Shown: positions 23,370 through 35,414 of the stretch, in pieces
Numbering within the stretch: the first letter of the stretch is position 1
How the letters are laid out: each line of letters starts with the position of its first letter
Assembly (NCBI GenBank): GCA_963924555.1
Contig: OZ004592.1
Span: 186,001-250,000, forward strand
Direction: 5' to 3'
Source of the DNA: Crambe crambe
Taxonomy: Eukaryota > Porifera > Demospongiae > Poecilosclerida > Crambeidae
DNA: 64,000 bases
Translations under genes and position numbers: made by a program
The notes under the pieces: model-generated
Told to the model about the DNA's origin: nothing
What the model saw: only the letters and a program-made list of their open reading frames with translations
Databases searched by the model: none

Positions 23370-26300
23370 ATGAATGAACTACAGCGTGTGCAGTTAGCTC
23401 ACGAAGGAATGCGTCTGCTTCTGTGTAGTGAAATGAAGCAAGCAGGAGAGCTCTTCAAATCTAGCAGGTATTAAAATTCGCTCTATCGAAGGGGCTGACC
23501 TGTTTCTCAGGCGCCGTAAGTGTTCAATCTTCTTCATGCTGCTAAAAATAACATCTCTCGTTTGGTGGTTGCATGCAGGGGATCCGGGGAGGGGGGGGGG
23601 GGGGGATTAACTACATGTTGTCACATGATTATGATTGTTGATCCCTATTTGTATGTTGTATGTGTGGCAGCCAACAGATTGAATGCTTTGTGTGTGAGGG
23701 AAAAGAGTCCAGCAATACAATGTAACTGTTTGCCAAAACACCCTGTGACGTGTATAAATATTTCCTTTAATAGCCAATAGTGCTGTACCGTATGTCTTTT
23801 ATTAACACCTTTTATTTTCTTTTTCATTTTTAGAAACTTGGGACCTGAACTGAATGCAGGTTACAGTTTTGTTCAGCTGGTCGTAAGTTACAAATTTCTT
23901 TCTGTTTGGGACTGATAATCGCTATAGTGTTGTAGTAGAGTATGGGCAGTCCATTGTCAGTTCATTTGACATGGAGTGAACAGACTTATTTTTATATACC
24001 TCCAACTGCTAAGTAGGAGTTATACCTTCAGGTACATGGTGTGCATATGGTTAACTTTGTAGATCCATCTGCTGCTTCTTTATATTCAACTTGTATTCTC
24101 TCTCTTATGCAGAGGAGCATTATGTCCTTTGACGAGGAAGCCATGGAGCTTGCTTACAAGTCCCTTGAGAGCACTGAAAGCTTCTGTGAATATGGAAATT
24201 CGAAAAAATTCTCTCTCTTTGGTAACTCTTCATTGAAAGTGGAGCACTTATCCCCTCACCAAAGACTTCATCGCAGAGCTATTGTTGCAGACTGTATTCT
24301 CTTTGAGTCTGTTTTGGTGTTTCTTAAACAGGGACTAACCAGCTATGTCAAAGGTGGCTACCTGCTCCGTAAAGCATACAAAATGTATGAGAAGATTTTC
24401 CATGAGACGGAGAATCTGTGCAGAACGAGTTCACCAATTTCCAGGGCTGGTATGTCATCTCGAGTGGACGCTCATGTTGGTTCCTCCATCTACGACGATA
24501 AGGACTCAAGTAAAGGTGTGGATGAGGAGGTGTCTGTTCCTGACGATGCCACTTTGGAGGAAGCTGGAGAAGATTTATCCTCTTTGCATATTGGATTTGT
24601 AGGGTTGAGTGTGGATAACAGTACCTGTGACATCAAAGATGAAAGAGAGACTTGTGCAATGGGAGGTGGTAAGTGGGTTCATTGTATCAGTATTGTGTGA
24701 AGAGACTTAATTGATCTTCACTAGATGGAGCAGCTAAAGAAGACCACGGTGGAAATGCAGCTCAGGTGCTTCAATAATATTATTCTCTTTCAAGTTTGAA
24801 CAAGGAATTTTAATTTTCATTCTAATGACCTCTTCCATGTTCAGGCTGAGGAGACAGATTTCTACTTCAATGGCTCCAAACATGCTAGCAAGAAGAAAGG
24901 ATCCAAGAGCAAAGCCCAGAGACCACTCTCAGGCTACCTAGCTCCTGAATTGGTTCCCTCCACTACCATAGAGAATCTGGACCATGAAGATGCTCGGTTA
25001 CGTGGTGCCGTCTACTTTGGCTATGGTCTCATGAACATCATCATGTCCCTCATACCACCAAAACTGATGAAACTTGCCAACTTGTTTGGCTTCCATGGTG
25101 ACCGCAGGTTGGGGCTGGAGGCTCTCGAGTTTTCCTGTAATTCTCAAGACATGAAGGCACCTCTAGCCAGGTACTAGGTCACCCCTAGCCAGGTACTAGG
25201 TCACCCCTAGCCAGGTACTAGGTCACCCCTAGCCAGGTACTAGGTCATCCCTAGCCAGGTACTAGGTCATCCCTAGCCAGGTACTAGGTCACCCATAGCC
25301 AGGTACTAGGTCACCCCTAGCCAGGTACTAGGTCATCCCTAGCCAGGTACTAGGTCATCCCTAGCCAGGTACTAGGTCATCCCTAGCCAGGTACTAGGTC
25401 ATCCCTAGCCAGGTACTAAGTCACCCCTAGCCAGGTACTAGGTCATCCCTAGCCAGGTACTAGGTCACCCATAGCCAGGTACTTGGTCAGCCACATGTGT
25501 CCAAATGAGCTGTAAAATGGAAAATTCTCCATTCTTTATTCTTTCTGTTCTTTCTTTCAGAATTGGATTGCTGTGGTACCACACGATCATCAGACCTTTC
25601 TTTGCCCTGGATGGAGAAGATGAAGATGCAGGCACAGAAGAAGCCATCAAACTCCTGGACTCTGCTGAAGAGAAGTATCCACACTCTGCACTGTTCCTTT
25701 ACTTTAGGTAACAATAATGATTGTCAGGGGCCACCACCTGATTGGGTGTTGATTGCAGGGGCAAGGTCAGTTACCTGCGCTGTCAGCTGGTGGAGGCAAT
25801 GGGGGTGTATACAGAGGCCGCTAAACTAGCAGAGAATCAACGAGAGATTGAGCACATCATTCTTTATGAAAAAGGTAATTTTGGGTGATTGCTTGTGTAC
25901 TTTATGCAACCAAAATAATGTATTGATAGGCTGGGTCCACTTTCTTCAATTGGACTATGAGAAAGCATTGGGTTGCTACACCAGACTCAAGAATGAGACC
26001 AGATGGTCAGCCTGCTACTATGCCTACTTATCAGCAAGTGAGTTAGTATGGTAATAATCACAGGGTCTATGATTACCATCGGTTTGCTTCTTGTTTCAGT
26101 TCTGTGTGGTATTATGGGTGACTTGAAGCAATCTAGAGAATTGTTCCTTCAAGCCACTAAACTGGTCAAGAGGAAGAACAATAATCTGGAAAAATTTTGT
26201 GCTCGCAGAGTAAGAGAAAGTTTTTTTGATCGAGTATTTTCATTGGTAATTGTTTTGTCTTGGTTCAGGGCAGCCACTACAGACAAGGGGAGAGTCCACT

Positions 26301-26892
26301 CATGGCATTAGAGGTCCTTATGTTTGCTGTTGAAGTTATCTACTTGTGGAGGGCCTTTCCATTTTGCAGTGCTGAGGCCAAGCAGACTTTGCTTGACAGA
26401 CTCAGCATGCCTTTACCCGCTGGAGCCCAGCCAGTCCACCAAGCCATGAGGGCATGGCTCAGAGGGGGTATTCTCAATTCCTTAAACAACTCTATAGAGG
26501 CTGAGAAGGTATTTCAAGGTTATCACTCTTTGCATTGGTCTATTTCAATGGTCTTCCTTCAGAGTCTCAATGAAGCCCTACGTTTTGATGGCGTCATTAA
26601 GAACGATAAGCACATCTTGTCCTTTTCCCTCTATGAATTGGCAACAATCCAGATCAGTCGAAATGAGGTATAATTTTTGCATTCAAAACAATAAACAGTG
26701 TGGAATTCCCATCCTATTCTTACAGTTTGCTAGGGCTAGGAGGACATTGAATGTAGCAAAGGTTTGTCAGTTGTGTATTTGTGGAGTGAGTGACTATATA
26801 ATGCATTGCTGATGCAGGAGGGATACAGTGGTTATGAATTTGAAGCCAGGCTACACTTCAAGGTGCACTCTGCGATGGGCTTGTGCCAATAA
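23370..26892 (+). CDS. TTC39: Tetratricopeptide repeat protein 39 (TTC39 family)
   Basis: Thirteen exons join in phase to 668 residues: 23370-23467, 23834-23882, 24113-24668, 24725-24765, 24845-25170, 25561-25707, 25759-25874, 25930-26037, 26100-26209, 26269-26508, 26563-26667, 26726-26761, 26818-26892. The order of family blocks is clear: EGMRLLLCSEMKQAGELF, SIMSFDEEAMELAYKSLE, HRRAIVADCILFESVLVFL with SYVKGGYLLRKAYKMYE, then GAVYFGYGLMNIIMSLIPPK, LGLEALEF and WYHTIIRPFFAL, followed by TPR-like helices. An acidic serine-rich insert at about 24440-24930 interrupts the N-terminal domain, as in other TTC39 proteins. TTC39B in mammals affects lipid metabolism; the function here is unknown. The intron after 25170 begins inside a minisatellite. 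Confidence 0.9.
25161..25490 (+). repeat. 22-bp minisatellite, 15 copies, carrying a splice donor in every unit
   Basis: The unit is CTAGCCAGGTACTAGGTCACCC with T/C and a few other changes between copies. The first unit spans the end of TTC39 exon 24845-25170 and its donor (GCCAG|GTACTA). Each later unit repeats the same exon end and donor. The unit is 22 nt, not a multiple of three, and contains TAG, so it is not expected to be coded through. Confidence 0.95.
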
Positions 26893-27219
26893 TTGACTCA
26901 GTTATTCGGTGTGGATGTGTTTTTATTCACATAGTATTTATTTGAATTGCACAAATTAATCATGTACATGATCTGAGCAATCACTGACAATTCCAAATAA
27001 CGCCCATCTTTTTAATCGTTTTTTGGCGGTCGTCTGCTGTGGTAAAGAATTGCACCACAGGCGTGAAAGTCTAAACAAACTGATTGCGCCACGATATTAT
27101 ATTAGAAGTCATATATTTACTAAGCGGCTGTAGTTAGCAGCTTAAATTCCAGCTTTAATAGACTTGGATAGGTGCGTATTAATTTACAGCTAGCCAGTAG
27201 TTCTACCGGTTCAGTAGCT
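26893..27219. other. Intergenic between TTC39 and RIOK3
   Basis: A 327-bp gap holding the TTC39 3' UTR and the RIOK3 promoter and 5' UTR. No clear motif or RNA gene is seen. Confidence 0.5.
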
Positions 27220-29803
27220 ATGGAGTCTGGCCTTGAAGCACTTCTTCCCTCAAGTTCCTCTAAACTTGTCAAGTCAAAGAACCCTTGGGGTACCCCTGCA
27301 GTACATCCTCAAGGCACCTGTTCTCTAGCAGCTGTCATGGACGAGGAGTTGGCCAAGACATTGCAGAGTGAAGAGGAGACAGCTTATAACAGGTTGTTAG
27401 CTGTAGAGGTGAACTGAGCACATGGGTTTGATCTTAATAATGGTCTTCTTCTAGAGACGTGATTAGTTCAGAGAGACCAGCTGTTAAGTCACTGTTGGAA
27501 GTAGCTCGTCCTGTTGAGGATACACAGGACGACTATCTCCTGGCTCAAATGCTGCAGCTGGAATTTGACAAGGAACATGACCTTAAACTTCGAGCAGAAG
27601 AAAAACACTTCAACAAACACAGTAAAGGTACAAAGTAACTGCATGCAACCAATAGTGATCATGATGGTGCCCTTTTATAGTGCATGTTTCATTTGAAAAC
27701 TTTCGTTCCCTGCACCCTTCATACTTGGAGGAAGACCAATGGAGCAGTGATGATGAAGACTCATATGACGAGGATGATGACTCAACACCCGATCTTAAAC
27801 TTCCAAAGAACCAACGAAGGTCAAAGGGCGTCTCAGTTGGCATGGTAACCAAGCACAATGCAGAACTGTGTGGACGGAGGAATGTGAAGAACATGGAAAA
27901 GTTCCCTCCGGACTTCCCAGCTGGGGATCTGAATGAACGAGGTCAGGACTATCGGCTGTCCAACTCGGTGTTCAACACCCTCAGGCAACACTCACAGAAG
28001 GAGGAGAAATATGTAAGAGTCACACACAGGACAAAATTCTCCAGGCAAAACTATGGTTTGACCGGCTGTTTTCCTGTTGGTCTGACACTATTACAATAGA
28101 AAAAAGTACAGCAAGTTTTCATATTTGGGCATTGTGGGGCGAGCATGCACGTGCTCAGTTTACCAATGAAAAGTAGCTCCATAAGGTGAAAGGTCAGCAT
28201 CCCAATCAAATATTATACAATGGGTAATTGGCAAGTAGTTAATGGAATGTTACTAAACCAATCAAACTGGTATGCTTTGATCTCCAAGGCTACCACTTGC
28301 ACTCTCTTCTTTGCTGGAGGAAAGGTTAAATGAGTGCACAATTTCTCTATGTAGGCACAAAGGTTACACGAGAAGAAGGAGCATTCCACACATGAGCAAG
28401 TATTGGATGAGAAAACACGTTTGATGTTGTTCAAGATGGTCGATGGTGGACTACTAGCTGAAGTGAATGGCTGCATCAGTGCTGGGAAAGAGGCTCGTAT
28501 TTACCACGCTCAAGGGGGAAAGTAAGTAAGACCACACCTTAAGTTATATACTGCTCTTACAGTTCTTGTTTGACTGTGCAGATGTGATGAGCAAGTGGTG
28601 CCAGATGAATGCGCCATCAAGATCTACAAAACCACTCTCAATGAGTTCAAAAACAGATCTTGCTACATCAAGGACGACTATCGCTTCAAGGACAGATTTG
28701 GGAAGCAGAACCCTCGCAAGCTGGTCAAGTTATGGGCAGAGAAAGAGATGCACAACTTAAAGAGGTAAGGGCTCACACTTGTGTGTAAAAAAAAACCTTG
28801 TGATTCCTGATTTCTGTAGGCTTAGTGCTGCAGGTGTGAAATGTCCAGAAGTAGTCGTGCTGAAAAAGCATGTATTGGTAATGAGTTTTATCGGAGAAGA
28901 CATGAAGCCAGCTCCCAAGCTCAAGGAAGTCCAACTCACACGCTCCCAGTTACAGAGTGCCTATCAACAGTGCATCAAGGTACGTTCCTTTAAGATGAAG
29001 TGATGCCTACAGTACAGACTGTGAGTTGTGTGGGTGTTAGTCGCATGAACTATAATGAAGTTATGAAACAATGGTCTTTACATGGTGACATGCCCATAGC
29101 AGCTAATCTTGATTAGGTCTTCATTTCAGTCTATCCCTTTAGGGCATGAAGAAAATGTACACTGAATGTCATTTGGTGCACGCTGACCTCAGTGAATACA
29201 ACATGCTGTGGTTCAATGGTACTATCTACTTCATTGATGTTGGTCAGTCAGTGGAACCCTCTCACCCTAATGGCCTTGAGTTCCTCTTCAGAGACTGTGG
29301 CAATATCTCCGCCTTCTTCTCACGGGCAGGGCTTGGGGACGAGGTCATGAAACCCCAGCAGCTCTTTAGCTATGTAACAGACCTTCAAATATCTGCCGAC
29401 ACTGACCAAGAGTTCATTATTCTGGTGGGTGATCTCCTTTAATTAGACAAGGAAGTCCCCATATCTGTTTTCACTGCAATGCTGCATGTACTATGAGAAA
29501 GCATTCTACAGATAATTGTGCATTCCTAGGGGAATATACTAGTTGGTCCTCTCATCTCTCACGTCATGCTTGTCATGCTTTCCTTTATTCGTGTAGTTGA
29601 GGAACCATCGGCAAAAAGAGAGATTAGAAAAGGCTGTTCTCTCAAAATCTGACTATCCCTTTGACTATTTCTTTGAGAAGACATCAGGTAGTCCACTGGA
29701 TCCAGAGGGAACTTCAACAAACTCTCACTCTTCAGAACACTCGACATCAACCAGTGAGACCACACCTCTCACAGAGATGATCCCCCCTAGTTCTAGAGTC
29801 TAG
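27220..29803 (+). CDS. RIOK3: Atypical serine/threonine kinase RIOK3
   Basis: RIO-family kinase linked in mammals to 40S subunit maturation and innate signalling. Eight exons join to 558 residues (human about 519): 27220-27392, 27455-27627, 27681-28012, 28355-28521, 28582-28764, 28820-28979, 29143-29424, 29597-29803. N-terminal RIOK3-specific blocks are present: SLAAVMDEELAKTLQSEEE, LLAQMLQLEFDKEHD and KHNAELCGRRN. The kinase starts with RLHEKKEHST, has the glycine-loop region GCISAGKEARIYHA, the lysine in ECAIKIYKTTLNEFKNR, the hinge LVMSFIGEDMKPAP, the catalytic loop LVHADLSEYNMLW and the metal-binding FIDVGQSVEPSHP (human has IDVSQ). The last 55 residues are a serine/threonine-rich tail unlike human. 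Confidence 0.96.
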
Positions 29804-29937
29804 TCATTTTTCACAAGCTTGTTGGTACATTAATACATAATCATGATTGGGGGATGTGGTTTTCATGAGTGGGTGTTGTGGTTGTTCATTAGCATTGGAA
29901 AGTGATGAGATCAAGTTTAGTTTTGGTTAGGGTGTGT

Positions 29938-30946
29938 TTAGCATGTACTCTGACTCGTGGTCATCCCAGGTGAGAGTGTGATGGTTGGTCCAATCACTTC
30001 ACCACCATCTCTAGTAGCCACTTCATCATTGACTAGAATCACTGGACATGAGCCTAATTATTATAATCATAGTAAAGCCACAGTCAATTAGTGCAAGAAA
30101 AATACCTTTAGATCTGGATTTTTCTCCTGGAAATTCAGATGGTGGGTCCTCAGTGGGTGAGGTGCTTGAAGCATCAACTAGATTCACTTCCTCTTCCTCA
30201 GTGGACTTCCTACTAAACATGCTAGTGATACTGGCAATGCTGAAACGAGAAGTTCTTCTTCCAGGTGAAGAAATCCTTCGAAATGGAGAACTCATTTTCT
30301 TCACTGAATCTTTTTTTCAGTGGTTCCTCTGCTATCTCAGTGGACTCTCTGATCTCTGGATCCACCGATGAATCATGAATCTCCACACCAGAGCCCTGAG
30401 GAGGAGTACCCTCCACTTCCCTCACCCCTTCGTTAGTAGCAATGTGCCAGCCTGGAGGACTCGTTTGTCCATAGCGACGACGAACATTATCATTAGCCCT
30501 ACAGGACTCTACAGGCAATCAAGCATTTTTTGCACAACTTTCAAATAGATGCTAAATAGTCGTGTGCATACCTCACAAGCAATCAATGGCCACACACACT
30601 CGACTCCATGCATAGCCCAACTCACCTGTGAAATTATCAGAGCAATGCTCTCTCTGTTGATCTTGTTTCTTTATCTTCATCTTTTTGTGATGGCGACATG
30701 CTAATATGACCAGCATGATGAGGATGATGGTGTATATGAAGTGGACCACTGCCACAACACTGAGAATCCCAGTTGCAAGCTGTGGAGTACAGATGACTTG
30801 AGTACTAATAGCTATTAATAATGGATCTTTTTAAATGATCATTAATACTAAAGCATTAGGTTTTCTAGCGGTTAGATAAGGCCCTATCTAGTCTAGGTCC
30901 TAACCACATCGCACAAAGACAATCGACTTACAGAACAAGTGGACAT
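29938..30946 (-). CDS. Uncharacterised single-pass membrane protein with serine-rich tail
   Basis: Not recognised. Exon 30932-30946 gives MSTCS; exon 30626-30779 gives a hydrophobic helix (HFIYTIILIMLVILACRHHKK) with a strongly basic stop-transfer segment, suggesting a very short outer end and a cytosolic C-terminus. Exon up to 30508 continues in phase with CRANDNVRRRYGQTSPP and a Ser/Pro/Glu-rich stretch. The last exon 29938-30032 joins in phase after SRSK and ends SQSTC. In the middle, the frame must move by one base next to a run of seven A's near 30303-30312 to continue into FRRISSPGRRTSRFSIAS. That may be a homopolymer error or an intron I could not place. It lies head-to-head, 66 bp from the first subtilisin start codon. 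Confidence 0.6.
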
Positions 30947-30984
30947 CTTCAGAATCAAGACTGGAGGCAGTCTAATAATACGCG

Positions 30985-31012
30985 CGAAAATTTTGAAACT
31001 GAAAAGAAATGC
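30985..31012. promoter_or_regulatory. E2F-like element conserved upstream of both subtilisin copies
   Basis: ACGCGCGAAAATTTTGAAAC lies about 20-30 bp before the first subtilisin ATG. Nearly the same sequence, ACGCGCGAAATATTTTGAAA, sits at about 35381-35400 before the second copy. On the reverse strand it reads TTTCGCGC, the classical E2F half site. It was duplicated together with the gene. Confidence 0.4.
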
Positions 31013-34000
31013 ATGAAAATGGTGTTGCCTGCACAAAAATTTACTTTGCTAGCTCTGAGCTTAGGTTTGTGGTTGCTTGGTAGTGTGAAATGCGAATCAA
31101 GAAGGCCTGTGCTCAGAAAACCTCTGGAAGATCGATGGACGGGTTGCTACTTCATTGTCTTGAAGGACAAAGCCACTGAAGATGAGATGCAAGATTTAAT
31201 GAACACAGTATCCAAACTTGCCACAGGGGGCAGGATATACAACATGGTTCACAAGATATCCAAAGCATTCACAGTAAAGCTTTCACCCTACTCATTAGAA
31301 CTGGTGAGTCTTAGCTGGTTAAGATTGTAAAACATAGTTCTTGCTGATAGGTGAGGAGGCTGCCTGCTGTGGACTATATCGAGGAAGAAGGCTATGCAGT
31401 TGGAGAGCAGATTGATTTAGAATGGCACTTGGATCGACTAGATCAAGTTGGATCTCATTTGGACTCTGCATACAGGCCAATTGGGGATGGTGAAGGAGTG
31501 GATGTCTATATTCTTGATTCGGGCATTAACTATGACCATGAGGAATTTGAATATCGTGCAAAATACACAGGAATAGATCCAACAGATGAATACAATGTCC
31601 TCCTCGCAAACAATGCAACTCCTCTGTTAGGTCGTGATTGTCACGGCCATGGGACTCATGTGGCCAGTCTCTGTGGGGGGAAGACGTATGGCTCTGCTAA
31701 GAAAGTGACTTTATACAGTGTGAGAGTACTGGGTTGTGACAATTCTGGTCCATGGAGCGTCATACTTCGAGGATTAGAACATGCAGTGGAAATGGCAGAG
31801 AGGACTCACCGACCATCCATCCTCTCCATGTCTTGGAGTGGTGGACATTATCAGCTGGTTGAGCAGGCCTTGACCAATGTCATCAATCGTGGTCTCCACG
31901 CAGTGGCAGCAGCTGGTAATGGACAGCGAGATGCTTGTACTCGCACTCCAGCCAGAAACATGAAAGTCATCACAGTAGGTGGAACTAGACGTGGTGACGG
32001 TCTTTACTTATTGGGTTCTGGGACTAATTTTGGAGGGTGTGTGGATATATTTGCTCCTGGAGAGAGGATCTTGGCTGCAGACTGGAGGTGTGAGAACTGC
32101 TCTAAAGTGTTGAGTGGGACGAGCATGTCTGCACCACTGGTGAGTGGTCTTGCTGCTATCAAACTCAGTCGGGAACCACTTATGAAACCAGATAGACTGA
32201 AAAGGGAATTGATAGAGGAAGCAACTCTCAACATCATCAATTTCCAAGGAATCAATGAAGATTTCAGAGAAGCCACTCCTAACAGATTGGTCACCATAAA
32301 AGGTAGGAAAATGGTTTTGCAGGTTTTTTCCCTATAATTATGGAGCTTGTGTTTGTGTAGGGATGTGTGGAGAGAAGGGCTCCTCACTTGGTAGAGCGAA
32401 TATCTCCTCACCCAACTTTCCCGGGTCATACCCGCCCCACTTGGACTGTCGGTGGGAAATAGGTGGAGAAGAAGGGATCAGAGTCAGACTCAATCTCTTC
32501 TTTATCAACTTGGAACAAAACTATGATGTCTTGAGAGTGTATGATGGTTGCTGTGGCAACCAATCTGGTCTAGTCAGAGAGTTCACAGGTAATGAGGTCA
32601 GAGTTTTGGGAGGCTAACTGAATAGGTTTTCTTTCAGGGAACATTGGCCATACCAACTTTAGTTTCTCTTCTACTAGCACTCAAGTGTGTGTTGAGATGA
32701 TTACAGATGGTTTCACTGCTGGAACGGGGTTCAATGGCTCTTACATCAAGTTCTATGCTGGAACGGATCTGGTTGGTAAGTAGGTGGGTGGAGTGAGTGG
32801 CTAATTTGGTTTGTGGTTACCCACAATGTCAAGCATGTATGGAAAACCATATGTGCTTAATAAAATCGATGCACTGAACCACGCGATGGAATTAACCATG
32901 AGTCAGATCATGACAATGTTGTCATCCACTTTTTGGTTTCAATTTGTAATTATGTCATGCTTTCACGTGTCATCTGCTTTCACGTGTCGTGCATTCGATT
33001 GGCCATCACCATGTGCCCATGGAAAGCACAAAAGAGTCTGAGGGTCCATCAGCTCAAGGAGTACACAGGCTACTCCACATACGACAGGCTCACCTGCCCT
33101 AGCTGGTAGAGGCCTAGAGTGATACTCTCCTCGATCGGAGCAGGATGGTGAAGATGATGTACAACAGAAGTGGAACCATCCTGGAAGCAGATATGATAGT
33201 GATAAAATTCCTCTAAGTCCAAGTCACTGAAGGTGATTGAGCAGTTAATTGGAGTGTATAGGTTTTTGGTTATATTTATATTATAGGTTGATTGCAGCAA
33301 GTTAAAGGAAAAGTATCCCACAAGGTAGATTACAGTCTTTGTATACATTATGGCTATTTTGTTCAGGCTCAGAGTGATAAGCATTCAAACTCCCATCTAC
33401 AGCCAGCTCCAGAAATCACTGGGAAGGGTTGTCCTTCTAATTAAATTACTGTATTCATTTGCTAGGTTGACACTCTGATTCAAAGACTCTCCTTATCTGA
33501 GGTAGGCATTTTATTGCCAATCCAAAAGACCCCTTATCTGATAGCCAAGTATTGCAGTTTGGATGTCTATGTTTAAGTCAAAGCAATGGACCTGAAGTCA
33601 GGAGAAGTTGAAACTGCCAGCAACACACTGCCTTCATCAGCCATACCTATGTCAAATTTAACCTCTTTGGAATTTTGAAACCAGAATCATGACTTTATGA
33701 CATTCTGCCTCGACGAGCTCAAGATGACATTAGACTGATGTGACATGACGACATTAAATATGCTTTTTCGTGACAACTTCTATATTCTCATGACAAATAC
33801 GACTTTAAAATACACTATGACACCTGTAATTGACGACTTTAAGACAATTTGAAAAGTACGCAGTTATGACTTCTATGTTTGTGATGCTTTGAAAAATACT
33901 GGCAGTTGACCCAAGTTTTACAGCTTTAGAAAAGTGTGGTTTAGTGCATCGAAATGGCTTTCCATACACCCATTGAAAGCTGTGATCGCTAATTTAGAGC

Positions 34001-34955
34001 TTATTAAGGAAGTGATAACACACACGACTACATAACTATTATCATCTTCCTGTGATCCATTTCTACCATTGTATTGTATCCAGTTCCAGATCTTCCAGGG
34101 CCTCCTCTCCCCCCTCTCCCTCGAAGCAGTGTCGACATGGACGTGACCATCCTCATGTCTCCTCGTCAGGCAAGAGACAGAATCAAAAGTCTGTTGAGAA
34201 ATGGCTACAAACTCACTTGGATCTCGTCCTATCGGCTGGGTCCTGATCTCAAGCCTTATTTTGACTTCATAGCCACCAACAGTAGCAGAGTAGACACAAA
34301 ATCTGTTGTGGAAATAGGTTTCAGTGAACTCAATAGAACCATTTACGATATGAAAGACCAAGGTTACTACATCAAGTTACTCATAGATCGCATCCGAGGG
34401 AAGAATCCAACAGAACCATCCTATTCGGTCATATTTGAGCCAAGAGCTCCCATCTTTGAAACAGAACACTTCTTAAGAGATAGTTTTGAGACCTACAAGA
34501 CACGGTTGGCGACGATGACAAGAAGTGGATACCGACTCATCTCTCACTCATTCTGTTCAATCAGAGGTCAAGTGGAGGTCACTTCAGTCTACATACGTGA
34601 TAGAAGGATAGCATTCAATATTCCCACACCTGAATATCCAGACCTCGTCATCAAAAGCAACCTCACTTTCTTTGAGTTCACAGACAGTACCATTAAGCAA
34701 GCCACTCGAGGTTTTTACCCAGCCTCTGTGGAAGTTTTTAAGGCAGATAGCTCTCATTATTCCTACTTCTCTGTTATTTATGAGGAGCGAGATGTAAACA
34801 CGCAGGGCAACTGGTTTAGATGGTCACTGAACACCACAGCTGCCCGTGACCTCATTCTGACTCAGACCCAGCACTCCTGGGATGTATTGCTGACTACTGG
34901 TTACACTTATCTACAAAATATAGAACACTTTGTCGAATTCAGACGTAAAGGCTGA
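31013..34955 (+). CDS. Secreted subtilisin-like protease with I9 propeptide, CUB domain and C-terminal tandem repeats (copy A)
   Basis: Five exons join to 826 residues: 31013-31303, 31351-32302, 32361-32588, 32638-32775, 34084-34955. Residues 1-27 are a signal peptide. An I9-type inhibitor propeptide follows (CYFIVLKDKATEDEMQDLM). The S8 domain of the proteinase K/PCSK9 type has the complete triad: Asp in VYILDSGI, His in GHGTHVASLCGG, oxyanion Asn in AAGNG and Ser in LSGTSMSAPLVSG. A CUB domain follows (SSPNFPGSYPPHLDCRWEI, YDVLRVYDG). Exon 5 starts with a Pro-rich linker and encodes about five degenerate repeats of roughly 45 residues with a GY-x-L core (RNGYKLTWIS, DQGYYIKLLI, RSGYRLISHS), resembling the bacterial tandem repeat found in polyglycine hydrolases. 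Predicted extracellular; substrate unknown. Confidence 0.88.
32776..34083 (+). other. Large intron of subtilisin copy A
   Basis: This 1308-nt intron is far longer than the 45-60 nt introns of the same gene and separates the CUB-encoding exon from the single exon holding the C-terminal repeats. Copy B stops just where this intron begins in copy A. A minus-strand exon-like piece at about 33096-33226 lies inside it. Confidence 0.7.
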
Positions 34956-35414
34956 CTAGGGCTGACTAGGGCTGACTGTTACTATAATGCACACACACAC
35001 CAAAATTATTTTTCACAATTCTACAATTAACTATTTTTGAGACGGGATGATTGATTGGCCAATGAAAAAGCAAGCATATAAAATGAGTAGGTTTGGGGAG
35101 TACTAAAGTCTATTTGCATTCACCTTGCCCCTTGATCATTCACTGTATTAAACTGCTAGTATATAACTTTCTCGATTCTGAACCAAATTTCGAATTTCAA
35201 ATACCAGCAGAGAGTGGACAAGCTGATGCATTAAACTAGCAGTTATAGTAAGGAATGTAATTTTTATTTTATTTGACATAAAAAAAAACACTTCACGTGA
35301 CATTGGAAACAGCTGATCTGACAGGGTGGAAGTGGCGCATGCGTATAAGCACTCGCCGGAGGCTCTAGGCAGTAATAAATACGCGCGAAATATTTTGAAA
35401 TTGTATGGATAAAA
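34956..35414. other. Spacer between subtilisin copies
   Basis: Begins with three direct copies of the 10-mer GCTGACTAGG overlapping the stop codon of copy A (34951-34977). An NRF-1-like GGCGCATGCGTA lies at 35334-35345, about 70 bp before the copy B start codon, followed by the E2F-like element. No gene is seen in the spacer. Confidence 0.6.

Noticed and set aside
33070..33384. Minus-strand exon-like frame inside the large intron of subtilisin copy A, with a strong donor (GGGCAG|GTGAGC) and a plausible acceptor
   Set aside because: No partner exons and no recognised family; may be chance in a long intron.
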